From assembly GCF_000238075.1 (NCBI RefSeq), contig NZ_JH414506.1:63788-127787 (forward strand): a stretch of DNA of 64,000 bases. Direction: 5' to 3'. A model generated the notes under the pieces. The model was not told the origin of the DNA. It did no database searches and saw nothing but the letters and a program-made list of their open reading frames with translations. The position numbers were made by a program, and so were the translations under genes. The stretch is from Oribacterium asaccharolyticum ACB7 (GTDB taxonomy: Bacteria; Bacillota; Clostridia; Lachnospirales; Lachnospiraceae). Of this stretch, positions 43,388 through 52,345 are shown piece by piece (within the stretch, counting starts at the first letter, position 1; each line of letters starts with the position of its first letter).

Positions 43388-43451
43388 CAGAAAAATTAAA
43401 TTTTAAGTTTTTTCTTTTTTACCTCTTTATAAAAGCTTCTCTCAGTGTATA

Positions 43452-43477
43452 TTATCGCCAAGGAATTAAATTATATA
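43452..43477 (-). promoter_or_regulatory. Possible FliA-type promoter upstream of the CAP-domain gene
   Basis: On the minus strand, TATA (43477-43474), 14 bases and GGCGATAA (43459-43452) lie about 75 bases upstream of the sigma-A promoter. The spacer is one base shorter than at the other sites, so confidence is lower. Confidence 0.4.
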
Positions 43478-43511
43478 AGTAATTTTCAAATTACTTTTAA
43501 AAAATAATTTT

Positions 43512-43561
43512 AGCTGTAAAAATAGGGCGTTGCACACGGCAATTTCCCTATCTTTACAGCT
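43512..43561 (-). terminator. Terminator-like hairpin after the phosphonate operon
   Basis: A 16-bp stem (43512-43527 with 43546-43561, one mismatch) with an internal TTGC/GCAA hairpin ends the operon after phosphonopyruvate decarboxylase. The minus-strand downstream sequence is AAAATTATTTT. Confidence 0.7.
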
Positions 43562-43567
43562 ATATAA

Positions 43568-43627
43568 TCAGGTATAAAGTAGTTTAATTAGATACAAAGT
43601 AGTTTTACAAGATACAAAGTATTTTTT
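43568..43627. repeat. Three 20-bp AT-rich direct repeats
   Basis: On the minus strand the units start TACTTTGTATCTTGTAAAAC, TACTTTGTATCTAATTAAAC and TACTTTATACCTG at a period of 20. They begin directly at the stop codon of the decarboxylase gene and end just before the terminator hairpin. The purpose is unknown. Confidence 0.75.
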
Positions 43628-44735
43628 ACAGTTCTTCCATAAAGGCTTCTTTATTCTCAATCGCGGTGGTCTTCGGTCTTCCGAGGTCCTCCCTGGAAAA
43701 GACGGAGCAAGCGACCTCAATAAAAATCGGGCCGGTCTCCTTTCCGCTCTCGGAAAGGGCATTTTCCAAAGCGGCCTTCTCCTTTGCCAGATAAACCTTC
43801 CGATAGCCTACCGCTTTCGCAAGCTCTCGATAATGGACTGTCTTCGATACGGTGGGCTGCCCTCCTACCGTCTCATGTGCTTCATTATTAAAGAGGATAT
43901 GGACAAAATTCTTCGGACTTACGGAACCGATGGTCGCCATGGCTCCCATATGCATGAGTGCCGCACCGTCTCCGTCCAAACAGAAGATTCGCTTATCCTT
44001 CTTTTCTAAAGCAATCCCAAGTGCAATCGAACTGGCATGCCCCATAGAACCCACCGTCAGGAAATCCAATCCGTGCCCTTCTCCTTCGGCATCTCTGATT
44101 TCATAGACTTCCCGGCTGATCTTTCCCGTTGTGGAAACAATCGGATTCTGTCCGCTGTAACGAAGAACACAGCGAATCGCATCCTCTCTGCAGAAAGAAT
44201 AGGAGTTCCTATAGGAATAAGACTCCTCCTTCGTAAGAGCTCCCTTCTTAACTACAATAGCCGCCTGCCTTCCTTCCTCAAAAACGTCTTCAAACCGCTT
44301 GCAGGCCTCCTCCAGCTCTTCCTTTGTGCTCTCTTTCTCCAAAACAAAGTAGGGAATCCGCATCAAATCCAAAAAGGACAGGGTAATCTCCCCTTGAAAA
44401 ACATGTTGCGGCTCATCCTTTACCCCCGGTTCTCCGCGATAGCCGATGATGAGAAGCATGGGAATCGCATACACGGATTTAGCGCAAAGAGAAGCCAGAG
44501 GATTCATGGCATTTCCCTGCCCGCTGTTTTGCATATATACGGTGGGCACCTCTTTTGTCGCCAGAAAATGTCCTGCTGCAAGCCCCACGGCATTCCCTTC
44601 ATTTGCCGCAATAATATGCCGCTCGGAAATCCCGTAGCGCTCCATCAGACTGTCGCAGAGTGCCTTTAATTGGGAATCCGGTACACCGGTGAAAAAATCC
44701 GACGGAATCCGTTCCAAAAACTCTTCTACTTTCAT
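43626..44735 (-). CDS. aepY: Phosphonopyruvate decarboxylase
   Basis: This 369-residue thiamine-diphosphate enzyme has the N-terminal FTGVPDSQLKALCD and the cofactor-binding AANEGNAVGLAAG. The substrate-domain block is IGYRGEPGVKDEPQH, and the TPP motif GDGAALMHMGAMATIGSVSP ends in FNNEAHETVGGQPT. It converts phosphonopyruvate to phosphonoacetaldehyde, the step that pulls the unfavourable PEP mutase reaction. It lies downstream of the reductase and the PEP mutase fusion in one run of genes, which confirms the pathway. Confidence 0.94.
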   Translation of the reverse strand: MKVEEFLERIPSDFFTGVPDSQLKALCDSLMERYGISERHIIAANEGNAVGLAAGHFLATKEVPTVYMQNSGQGNAMNPLASLCAKSVYAIPMLLIIGYRGEPGVKDEPQHVFQGEITLSFLDLMRIPYFVLEKESTKEELEEACKRFEDVFEEGRQAAIVVKKGALTKEESYSYRNSYSFCREDAIRCVLRYSGQNPIVSTTGKISREVYEIRDAEGEGHGLDFLTVGSMGHASSIALGIALEKKDKRIFCLDGDGAALMHMGAMATIGSVSPKNFVHILFNNEAHETVGGQPTVSKTVHYRELAKAVGYRKVYLAKEKAALENALSESGKETGPIFIEVACSVFSREDLGRPKTTAIENKEAFMEEL

Positions 44736-44747
44736 CCTTCTTTTCTT

Positions 44748-45911
44748 CTATCCTTCCAACATAAGAATTCGCCTGTAAATCTGTTTTAATTCCTCCTCTG
44801 AAAGACTCATGGGGTGATTCTGCAGCCGCTCCAAATTGACGGACTTGGCAAGAATCTCCACCGCCTCTTCCAAAGACTGCACATCCGGAGACTTCTCCCG
44901 CAAGCGCTCTTCATAAAAACTCTTCTCCTTCGGCAGAACATCCACCTTCTCTAAAAAAGCCTTGTAACGCTTTGCCCCTTCTTGTGCGGTCTTTACCCCA
45001 AAGCAATGAGCCAGGTAAACAAGCTTCTCCGGGTCATGAACTCTCTCTTCGTTTTCCGTGAGCAAGGGATAGAGTTCCTTATTTACTATTGCTGTAGCCA
45101 AGCCGTGCGGAAGCGAAAACAGACTTCCCAGTTTATAAGAAAGTGCATGCCCTCCCGTCGTTTTCGTAATGGCAATCGCCTTTCCTGCAAGCGTTGCCGC
45201 ATCGGAAATCGGATTCCATGACCGAGGATCATTTTCCAGATAAGCATCGGCATGACGAAGAATCCCATCTATCGCTTCCTTCCCGTAATAGAGGTTGTCT
45301 CCCTCACTCGCCCTGGACCAAATCGATTCCATGGCATGACTTAGGGCATCCAGTAAGGTTACCTTCTTCTGATAAAGCGGTAAGAATTCCAGGCTCCTTG
45401 CATCTTCTACGCGAATCAGAGGGTATATGCTTTCGTCCTCTATCGAAAGCTTCTCCCCGCCCTTGTACAAAACGGAAAAGGGGGTACATTCCGATCCGGT
45501 TCCCGCCGTAGTCGGAATTGCGAGCAAAGGAATGCCGTTATCCTTCCAGGGTTTTAGAAGAAGCTCCTCTTCCTCCAAGGAAGAAAAAAGCTTTATCGCC
45601 TTTGCCGTATCCATCGCGGAGCCGCCTCCCACCGCAAAAATCACATCGGGCGAAAAACTCCGAAAGACTTTACTGCCCGCTACCGCCTCCGAGAACTCGG
45701 GATTGACCGAAAAGGCGGAAAAGCGCTCCACGGTGAGGGACAGCTCCTGTTCCAACTCCGCAAATTCTTTTCCTATAGCCAGACCGGAGAAGGATTTTCC
45801 CGCTACAAGGAAAATCTTTTTCCAGGCATTTCTGCGAATAAAATCCCCCAGTTCTCTTTTAACATTCCCTTTTCCGAGGACTATTTGTGCCTCAATGACA
45901 TCCTTTCTCAT
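44748..45911 (-). CDS. Iron-containing alcohol dehydrogenase, probable phosphonoacetaldehyde reductase
   Basis: This 387-residue group III alcohol dehydrogenase has the nucleotide-binding GGGSAMDTAKA (about 94-104). Metal-binding residues are in DALSHAMESIW and HALSYKLGSLFSLPHGLA. Between a PEP mutase and a phosphonopyruvate decarboxylase, the expected substrate is phosphonoacetaldehyde, giving 2-hydroxyethylphosphonate, as PhpC-type enzymes do. No aminotransferase for 2-aminoethylphosphonate is present in the window. The substrate is inferred from context; the family itself is broad. Confidence 0.85.
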   Translation of the reverse strand: MRKDVIEAQIVLGKGNVKRELGDFIRRNAWKKIFLVAGKSFSGLAIGKEFAELEQELSLTVERFSAFSVNPEFSEAVAGSKVFRSFSPDVIFAVGGGSAMDTAKAIKLFSSLEEEELLLKPWKDNGIPLLAIPTTAGTGSECTPFSVLYKGGEKLSIEDESIYPLIRVEDARSLEFLPLYQKKVTLLDALSHAMESIWSRASEGDNLYYGKEAIDGILRHADAYLENDPRSWNPISDAATLAGKAIAITKTTGGHALSYKLGSLFSLPHGLATAIVNKELYPLLTENEERVHDPEKLVYLAHCFGVKTAQEGAKRYKAFLEKVDVLPKEKSFYEERLREKSPDVQSLEEAVEILAKSVNLERLQNHPMSLSEEELKQIYRRILMLEG

Positions 45912-46096
45912 ATCTACCCCTACTCTCCTACGTTTTATCTTTTAAAGCTTGGATTGTAAATCTTCTTTGCCGTTTCAATCGATCATAAAGATAAAATTTC
46001 CGCTATATTCTACTGCAAAGTATCGGAAGGGAAAATATGTTTTTTTCCGATTTACCACAAAAAATCTTCAAAAGCAAAAATCATCCCGATTTCTTT

Positions 46097-48127
46097 TTAG
46101 TCCTCTTCCGGAATCAAGCGGATAATCTCTTTAAAGGGCATGAGAAAACTGTCACATTCTTCCGCTCTCTCATTTTGAAGAATGGTCTCCGCGGCATTCT
46201 GAATGGCCGGTACGGTGGCACGCATAAGTTGGTTGGCATAAATCACGACATTCACGCCCCTTTTCTTAAACTCCTCTTCTTTTACACTGTTAAAGCTGGT
46301 CGGGACTACCACAATATAGGTTTCCGAATCCTCTTTTCGGAAACGCTCCACAAAGGTAAAGATTTCCTCCGGACTCTTCTTCCTGCTGTGAATCATAATG
46401 GCATCCGCGCCTGCCTTTACAAAGGCAAAGGCTCTTTCCAAAGCGTCCTCCATTCCTCTTTCCAGAATCAGGCTCTCGATTCTCGCACAAATCATAAATT
46501 CTTTTGTCCGTTGTGCCTTCTTTCCGGCACGAATCTTTTCGGAAAAACTCTCTATGCTGTCCTGAGTCTGCTCCACTTCGGTTCCGAAGAGGGAATTTTT
46601 CTTCAGTCCCGTCTTATCCTCGATAATGACCATGGAAACACCGAGACGCTCCAAGCTGCGTACCGTGTAGACAAAATGCTCTTTGATACCGCCCGTATCT
46701 CCGTCAAAGATAATGGGTTTGGTTGTAACCTCGGTAATGTCTTCAATGGTTCTGAAACGGGAGCTCATATCCACAAGCTCTATATCCGGTTTTCCTTTTG
46801 CCGTAGAATCGCAAAGAGAACTGATCCACATCGCATCGAACTGATGAGCCCCGCCATCCTTATAGACCTTGGTGTTCTCCACAATCAGCCCGGTTAAGCC
46901 GTCATGGGCTTCCATCGCATTGACAAAGCCTTTTACCTTCAATTCCTTTCTTAATCGCCCTCTTCTAAAATCCGGCATTGCCAAATCCGCGCGGGTCCGC
47001 TTTTCCAGGTCCCGATATTTTTCATTATTGTTATACGGCAGTTCTACAAGTTTCCCGCCATAGCCTGCCAAAATGCTACAAACTTCTTCCCGAATCGGCT
47101 TCTGAAATCCGCTTTGCCAGTCGTCTCCATGCACCACAAAATCCGGTTTATATTTTTCCAAGTTTTCCCGGTAGGAAAGACTGTTTTGCTCGACCACTCT
47201 TTCCACTCCGGCAATATTTTCAAACATGGCCTTCCTCTCCGAGAAAGGCAGCAGGGGAAAACGCTTGTAGGAGGATACCACCTCATCACTCAGGACTCCC
47301 ACTATCAGTCTTCCCAGTCTCTTCGCCTTTTTTATCAGGGTGAAATGACCGTTATGCAAGATATCCGTTGAAAAGCTGAGATAAACCGTCTTCTTTTTAA
47401 TGGCACGAAGCAGGAGGGAAACCACTGTCAAATCCTCTGGATTGTCCACCTCCTGGCAAAGCTTCTCTTCCGCATCATAAAGGCGAAGCGAAAACTGAGA
47501 AAGCACGGTATTTAAAGCTTCTTCCGCATACAGCTTCTTCCAATTCGTTTCTCCCTCATCCTCTCTCTCACAAAATGCGCAGATTGCGGAGAGCCAAAGT
47601 CCCCAGTCCTCCTTCTTAAGCTTATAGAGCGGCTGTGCACTGAAGGCATGCTCAAAAAAGGAAACGCCCACCCTCGTAATTTTTCCGTCCAAGACTTCCG
47701 CCTTAAAGTCCTTCTCCGGAAGCTCCTTTGTTGTACTCCCTGCCATAAGGGAGCCTTCTTGCTCCATGAAATCGAAGAAAACATCATTTTCCACAACGAG
47801 ATCTCCGTGCATTAAGAGCAGGTCCGTATCTTTCAGGACTTCCCGAGCCAAGTAAATGGAATAGATATAATTTGTTTCCGCAAAAAGAGGATTCCGCACA
47901 AAACTGTATTCCAAATCAAGGCCAAGGCTCTCCACATAGTGAATCAGCTTGTCCTCAAAGGGGCCTGTCGTAATCACGACCTCTTTTATTCCATAGTCCT
48001 CAATCTGCCGAAGCTGTCGGCTCAGTATAGTCTCCATGCTGGCAATTTCCGTCATACACTTGGGATGATTCTTCGTTAAATCTCCCATTCGACTTCCCTT
48101 CCCGGAATTTAAAATCAGTGCTTTCAT
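46097..48127 (-). CDS. Three-domain fusion: NTP-transferase + cytidylyltransferase + PEP mutase
   Basis: The protein has 676 residues in three enzymes' worth of sequence. Residues 1-240 are a LicC-like sugar/phosphocholine nucleotidyltransferase (LILNSGKGSRMGDLTKNHPK; MHGDLVVEND). Residues 246-385 are a TagD-type cytidylyltransferase (STDILHNGHFTLI with HNGH 258-261; HGDDW). Residues 395-676 are phosphoenolpyruvate mutase (DGDTGG 476-480; EDKTGLKKNS 503-512, the mutase-specific signature). It would make phosphonopyruvate and activate one or two phosphate or phosphonate alcohols as CMP/CDP derivatives. It is upstream of the reductase and decarboxylase, and next to LicD and glycerophosphotransferase-like genes that could use such donors. 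AGGAG precedes the start. Confidence 0.92.
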   Translation of the reverse strand: MKALILNSGKGSRMGDLTKNHPKCMTEIASMETILSRQLRQIEDYGIKEVVITTGPFEDKLIHYVESLGLDLEYSFVRNPLFAETNYIYSIYLAREVLKDTDLLLMHGDLVVENDVFFDFMEQEGSLMAGSTTKELPEKDFKAEVLDGKITRVGVSFFEHAFSAQPLYKLKKEDWGLWLSAICAFCEREDEGETNWKKLYAEEALNTVLSQFSLRLYDAEEKLCQEVDNPEDLTVVSLLLRAIKKKTVYLSFSTDILHNGHFTLIKKAKRLGRLIVGVLSDEVVSSYKRFPLLPFSERKAMFENIAGVERVVEQNSLSYRENLEKYKPDFVVHGDDWQSGFQKPIREEVCSILAGYGGKLVELPYNNNEKYRDLEKRTRADLAMPDFRRGRLRKELKVKGFVNAMEAHDGLTGLIVENTKVYKDGGAHQFDAMWISSLCDSTAKGKPDIELVDMSSRFRTIEDITEVTTKPIIFDGDTGGIKEHFVYTVRSLERLGVSMVIIEDKTGLKKNSLFGTEVEQTQDSIESFSEKIRAGKKAQRTKEFMICARIESLILERGMEDALERAFAFVKAGADAIMIHSRKKSPEEIFTFVERFRKEDSETYIVVVPTSFNSVKEEEFKKRGVNVVIYANQLMRATVPAIQNAAETILQNERAEECDSFLMPFKEIIRLIPEED

Positions 48128-48138
48128 ACTATGCTCTC

Positions 48139-50172
48139 CTATTCCTCTATTTCCCTATTTTTTTCATCCTGAAGCGCTATACGCTGAAAATAGGCATGAA
48201 TCTTCTCTCCGGCAGTGCCGATATTTACCGCAATCTCCTTTATCTTACTATGGGAAAATGCCTTGTCAAAGGGACGGGGAAGCGGTTTATCCGAAAGAAA
48301 ATCCTGCAAATTGTAAGCTACATTTTCCTGCAATCCATAGGAAAAATGCCTCCATGGCAGAAATCCGGAAATCAGTTCTTCCTCCTTAAAATTGCACTCT
48401 ACCTTCCACTTCTTCAGTTCTTCTTCCGGAATATGATAAATAAGCTTTCCCTCTTTCTGTCCCGTCTCTTCGAGAACACGCAAGGTTTTTAAAGAAAACC
48501 GAATATCACAGGGATAGTTTTCCGCTTTGCAGAATATATACTCCCCTTCCCGATAGCTCTCATAAAATGCATCCGGCTCAATAAAGATATGTTCCAGTTC
48601 CACTTTTTGAGGAGCTTTTCCCTTCTCGAGCACAAGAAAATGTCCCCCGGCCCTGGGACAAAGTATCCAGCGACCATGCTCAAAGTAGGCTTCTCTGTAC
48701 TCATCTCCGGGGATTTTCTCTTCTTCTGACAGGAGTCCCCAGTCGGCTAAATCCAGCTTATCCAGAAAAAGAGTCTTCCCCTCTATCTTGCCTTTTAGTA
48801 GGAATCTCCCTTCAAATACCAGAGCTTCTTCTCCCTCCTGAGGATGTATTCCGGCAAAACGAAGCAGGAAATATTGCAAAAGCGGCCACAACTTTTCATT
48901 CCGCTCCTTATTTTCTGAAGAAAGGGCATAATCCAGCATCACTAGCGGTTTCTCCGCAACATTAAAAAGAGAGGTGATTGAAGTTCCCCAATCGCCAATA
49001 TAGAGGGCGGACAAGGCTATCGCCCTATCCAGTTCCGCCGAATCATCGTAAATTCCTATTTTTTCCGTAATAAACTTCTCCTTTAACTGTTGAAAACGAG
49101 GCAAAAATTCCCTCTTCATAGTCAGGAAAGTATTCTCCAGTAGTGGATGAGGACGCCACAAAAGACAATATTTAGGATGGTCTTTAAAAAGCCGAAAAAG
49201 TTCTTCCATCTTACGCAGAAATCCGTCGGGATTCTCCAGCATACAGATCAAACTCGTATTGTAATAGTATAAGCTTCTTCCTTTCGCAATTTCCTGCCAC
49301 GCAGGCGGAAGCTCTATTTTCTTCGTTTTAAGCCCTGCTGCCGCATCAAACTTCGGATTGCCAAGCACTACGCATTTTCCCGTTACTTCAGAGGGAAGGC
49401 AGTTTTTATGTACCTCATTTTGTCCAACAATGTAATCCACATAAGGAAAGGCCGGAAGGAAATTTCTCCACAGGTTCGACGCAGTCGTCGTTGTAAAATA
49501 AGGGACATAAACCAGATTTTCGGTATACTTCTTTAAATTGAAAGAGTAGTAGCGCGGGTGTACGGAAGTGACTAAATTTGCGTCATCATAGGGATTGTGG
49601 ATATAGATCAGGTCCGGTTGTTCCTCCTCTATCGAAAAGTCTTCCGTGATAAGCGGAATATGTGCCGGAAATTTCTCCCTCTCATTCTGCGCTTCGCCGA
49701 AACTTCCTTCTTCCGCTCTTTCAAAATAGCTAATCGGCATAACCAGCGCTTCGCAGGATGGATCCTTTCTTGCCGCAAGATAAATAGACTCCATGCTGTC
49801 CCACATGGAAGCTTTATAGGGTAAGAATAGAATCAGACTGTGGACTGCTGTCTTCTCTATCCCATCCCTGATCTGAAAATAGACGGATTCCGCCTTTTGC
49901 AAAAAATCCATTCCCGATTCCGCTATCGAGAGCGCCTGATAAGTACGAAAGAGAGCTTCCTGATACTGTAAAAAAAGAGCCGTAAGCCCATCGGCCTCTG
50001 CCAAATTCGCCCGCACTTCCCCTTCTATTTTCTCCATTCCCTCCTGGCACAGCACAAGAAGAGAGGTCGCTTCTTTTTCTCTTCCCTCTGTAATAAAGCT
50101 TCGCAGTGTAGAATGTGCTTCCTCATAAGACTGTAATAACGAGAGAAGCTGCTCTTTTTTTCTCTTTCGCAT
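48139..50172 (-). CDS. CDP-glycerol glycerophosphotransferase-like protein (full length)
   Basis: The protein has 677 residues. A helical N-terminus (about 1-110) is followed by a GT-B-like fold. The N-half starts FLPYKASMWDSMES (115-128) and includes DLIYIHNPYDD, LVYVPYFTT and VVLGNPKFD (about 268-276). The C-half has LLWRPHPLLE (RPHP 340-343) and YIGDWGTSITSLF (about 391-403), where teichoic-acid polymerases have a D-Y-S-S motif. A unique C-terminal 200 residues contain repeated sheet-like blocks. The substrate is unknown. The LicD fusions downstream in coordinates share its first ~280 residues. Confidence 0.75.
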   Translation of the reverse strand: MRKRKKEQLLSLLQSYEEAHSTLRSFITEGREKEATSLLVLCQEGMEKIEGEVRANLAEADGLTALFLQYQEALFRTYQALSIAESGMDFLQKAESVYFQIRDGIEKTAVHSLILFLPYKASMWDSMESIYLAARKDPSCEALVMPISYFERAEEGSFGEAQNEREKFPAHIPLITEDFSIEEEQPDLIYIHNPYDDANLVTSVHPRYYSFNLKKYTENLVYVPYFTTTTASNLWRNFLPAFPYVDYIVGQNEVHKNCLPSEVTGKCVVLGNPKFDAAAGLKTKKIELPPAWQEIAKGRSLYYYNTSLICMLENPDGFLRKMEELFRLFKDHPKYCLLWRPHPLLENTFLTMKREFLPRFQQLKEKFITEKIGIYDDSAELDRAIALSALYIGDWGTSITSLFNVAEKPLVMLDYALSSENKERNEKLWPLLQYFLLRFAGIHPQEGEEALVFEGRFLLKGKIEGKTLFLDKLDLADWGLLSEEEKIPGDEYREAYFEHGRWILCPRAGGHFLVLEKGKAPQKVELEHIFIEPDAFYESYREGEYIFCKAENYPCDIRFSLKTLRVLEETGQKEGKLIYHIPEEELKKWKVECNFKEEELISGFLPWRHFSYGLQENVAYNLQDFLSDKPLPRPFDKAFSHSKIKEIAVNIGTAGEKIHAYFQRIALQDEKNREIEE

Positions 50173-50261
50173 ATCGTTCCGTCCTCATTTTTCTCCCCCT
50201 ACGGGGCTTTCTCTATACAAATTTTACCCGAAAAATCCGGCTGCAAAATGAAACTACCACT

Positions 50262-52331
50262 CTATTTCTTTTCAAAAAGAATCTGTTTCAATGATTCTAC
50301 CACTTCCTTCGTTCCCTGCCCCTCTTTCTCTCCAAGAAGACAGGAGCCTGCGCCGAAAATCTTCTGTTGCATCATTTGCATCAGCTCCTCTGTGCTTTTT
50401 TCCTTAAGACAGGCTTCTTTCGAGGCAGGATGCTCCTCTTTTTGCTCCATCTCCTTTTCCAAAAATCGAGAAATCTTTTCGAGATAAGCTGCTCGCATTC
50501 CTTCCGACTGCACTATGGTGTAATCAGCATGGAATATCCCGGGAACGGTCACATAGTAACGCATATTGTAGAAGGCTTTTCCGTCTTCTTCTGCTTGAGG
50601 GTCAATTTCGTCCGTCACAAACCAGGGAATGTAGACTAATTTATTCGTATATTGCTTTAATTTTTCACTATAGAAAAAAGGATCCACACTCCAAACCGGA
50701 TTAAAGGCATCATAAGGAGAATTCATGACAATGCAGTCCGGCAGTTCCGCCAAAAAATTATAGCTTCTATAATCTGTAATCGGGTATTCTTTCGGAAAAT
50801 TCTCCCCTTCATAATGCATCTCCGAAAGACTTCCGTCTCCCATTCGGTCAAAGTAAGGAATTGGCATCAGCTTCACTTCCATATCTTCTCGCTCCCGCAA
50901 AGCATCGATGAGTGGACGAATACTTGCAAAATGCTTTGCACTGTGCGGAAGAAAAACAACCTGTCTTCGCATTTCTTTTTCCAGAGTCGCACGCAAGTTC
51001 TGTAGAAGCGCTCTAAGTCCTTCCAACTGTTCTTTACTATTTTCTACAATGGTAGATTGCTTTAGATTCTTTTCCGATTGTTCTATCTTCTCTTCCAGCT
51101 CGTTCTCTTTTTCTTCCGAGGTGTCCCAATAGGCAAGCACTTCCGTTAAGGAAGAGTGCAGTTGAAAGAGTGCTTCACAGAAGCTTTCCAAGAGGTGGAC
51201 ACTTTCCGTCCCCTCACCCTTCCTTTCCTCTATAGCGTTTCCGAGCATTACGGCACGCTCCTGGAGAAACGGAAGCGCGGAAAGAACTGCCTCATATTTC
51301 CTTTCAGAAAACACTTTCTCGAGTTCCTCTTCCTTAAGCACAAAGGAATCCAGAAACTGCATGGCAATATCCCGGAAGTTCTCTACGCGCGGTCTTTCCA
51401 GATCTTTCTCCTGAAAAGTATAGTCAAAGAACCACTTATCCTGTAAATCTTTTCGAAGTCTTTCCTCGTACTTCTTAAAATAAGGATAGTTATGCTCTCC
51501 GCCGGCCTTCGCGGGAACCCGGTACTCTCCATAAATCACTCTTAACACCGTATCATATTCTTCAGGTACAGGAAAAGAAGTTCCACAAAAAGGCAGCTCC
51601 TTTGTTCCCAGAAAAGCCTTCTTCGGAAAGCAGGTATTCGGATGATACAGCTGAAAGGGAAGATATGCCACTTCTTCTCCTTCTCCATTAAACTCTTGAC
51701 AAATTTCGTGAAAAACACGGTATAGTTCCGGAAGAAGCTTTCCGCTCGTATTCAATTTTTTATGCAGTAGTTCCTCAATGGAAGCTAAGCCCTTCTGTAG
51801 CGCTTCCTCACTCTCTTTTCCTTTCTCCACTCTATCAATCAAATCAAATAAAGCATCCAACTTTTCTTTCCGCTGCGCTTCTTTCTCGGGGTCTTTTGCA
51901 AGGTCATCCAGTACAAAAACATCGACTCCAACCGGATACGGGAATTCACAAAATTCCTCCAGTACTTTCTCTCGAAACCGCATCTCTCCTACACCCACTA
52001 CAGGAAGAAAGTCGCTATAATCCGCCTCCTGATCTCCATAAAAAAAGGTCATTTCCGAAGGAAGTTCCTTACTAACCACCTCTTGAAACCTCGAAAAGGA
52101 ATCCCTCAGCATAATGATATCGATATCATCATCCCAGGGAATAAAGTTTCCTTCCCGCACAGCGCCTAGCAAAGTTCCGGCACTGATATGATACGTTATG
52201 GCATATTTTTTACAGATTCGATCAATCTCGGTTAAAACTCTATACTCTGCACCCCATGCTCTCTTCATCATGCCGGGGATATAGAATCCGTCCCGCACTT
52301 CATCATAAAAAAAATCTGCTGCCAAGTTCAT
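50262..52331 (-). CDS. LicD domain fused to glycerophosphotransferase N-half (paralogue 1)
   Basis: The protein has 689 residues. LicD domain at 1-300: FFYDEVRDGFYIPGMMKRAWGA, AGTLLGAVRE (51-60) and IPWDDDIDI (64-72), the nucleotidyltransferase-fold metal site; GGEHNYPYF near 278. Helical linker at about 320-450. GT-B N-half at about 455-675: RRQVVFLPHSAKHFASIRPL, CIVMNSPYDAFNPV, LVYIPWFVTDE, ending GAGSCLLGEKEGQGTKEV. LicD enzymes move phosphocholine, phosphoethanolamine or phosphonates from CMP-linked donors to glycans. The second half matches the full-length proteins of this cluster but lacks their RPHP donor half. Confidence 0.85.
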   Translation of the reverse strand: MNLAADFFYDEVRDGFYIPGMMKRAWGAEYRVLTEIDRICKKYAITYHISAGTLLGAVREGNFIPWDDDIDIIMLRDSFSRFQEVVSKELPSEMTFFYGDQEADYSDFLPVVGVGEMRFREKVLEEFCEFPYPVGVDVFVLDDLAKDPEKEAQRKEKLDALFDLIDRVEKGKESEEALQKGLASIEELLHKKLNTSGKLLPELYRVFHEICQEFNGEGEEVAYLPFQLYHPNTCFPKKAFLGTKELPFCGTSFPVPEEYDTVLRVIYGEYRVPAKAGGEHNYPYFKKYEERLRKDLQDKWFFDYTFQEKDLERPRVENFRDIAMQFLDSFVLKEEELEKVFSERKYEAVLSALPFLQERAVMLGNAIEERKGEGTESVHLLESFCEALFQLHSSLTEVLAYWDTSEEKENELEEKIEQSEKNLKQSTIVENSKEQLEGLRALLQNLRATLEKEMRRQVVFLPHSAKHFASIRPLIDALREREDMEVKLMPIPYFDRMGDGSLSEMHYEGENFPKEYPITDYRSYNFLAELPDCIVMNSPYDAFNPVWSVDPFFYSEKLKQYTNKLVYIPWFVTDEIDPQAEEDGKAFYNMRYYVTVPGIFHADYTIVQSEGMRAAYLEKISRFLEKEMEQKEEHPASKEACLKEKSTEELMQMMQQKIFGAGSCLLGEKEGQGTKEVVESLKQILFEKK

Positions 52332-52345
52332 AAACTATTCCCTCT

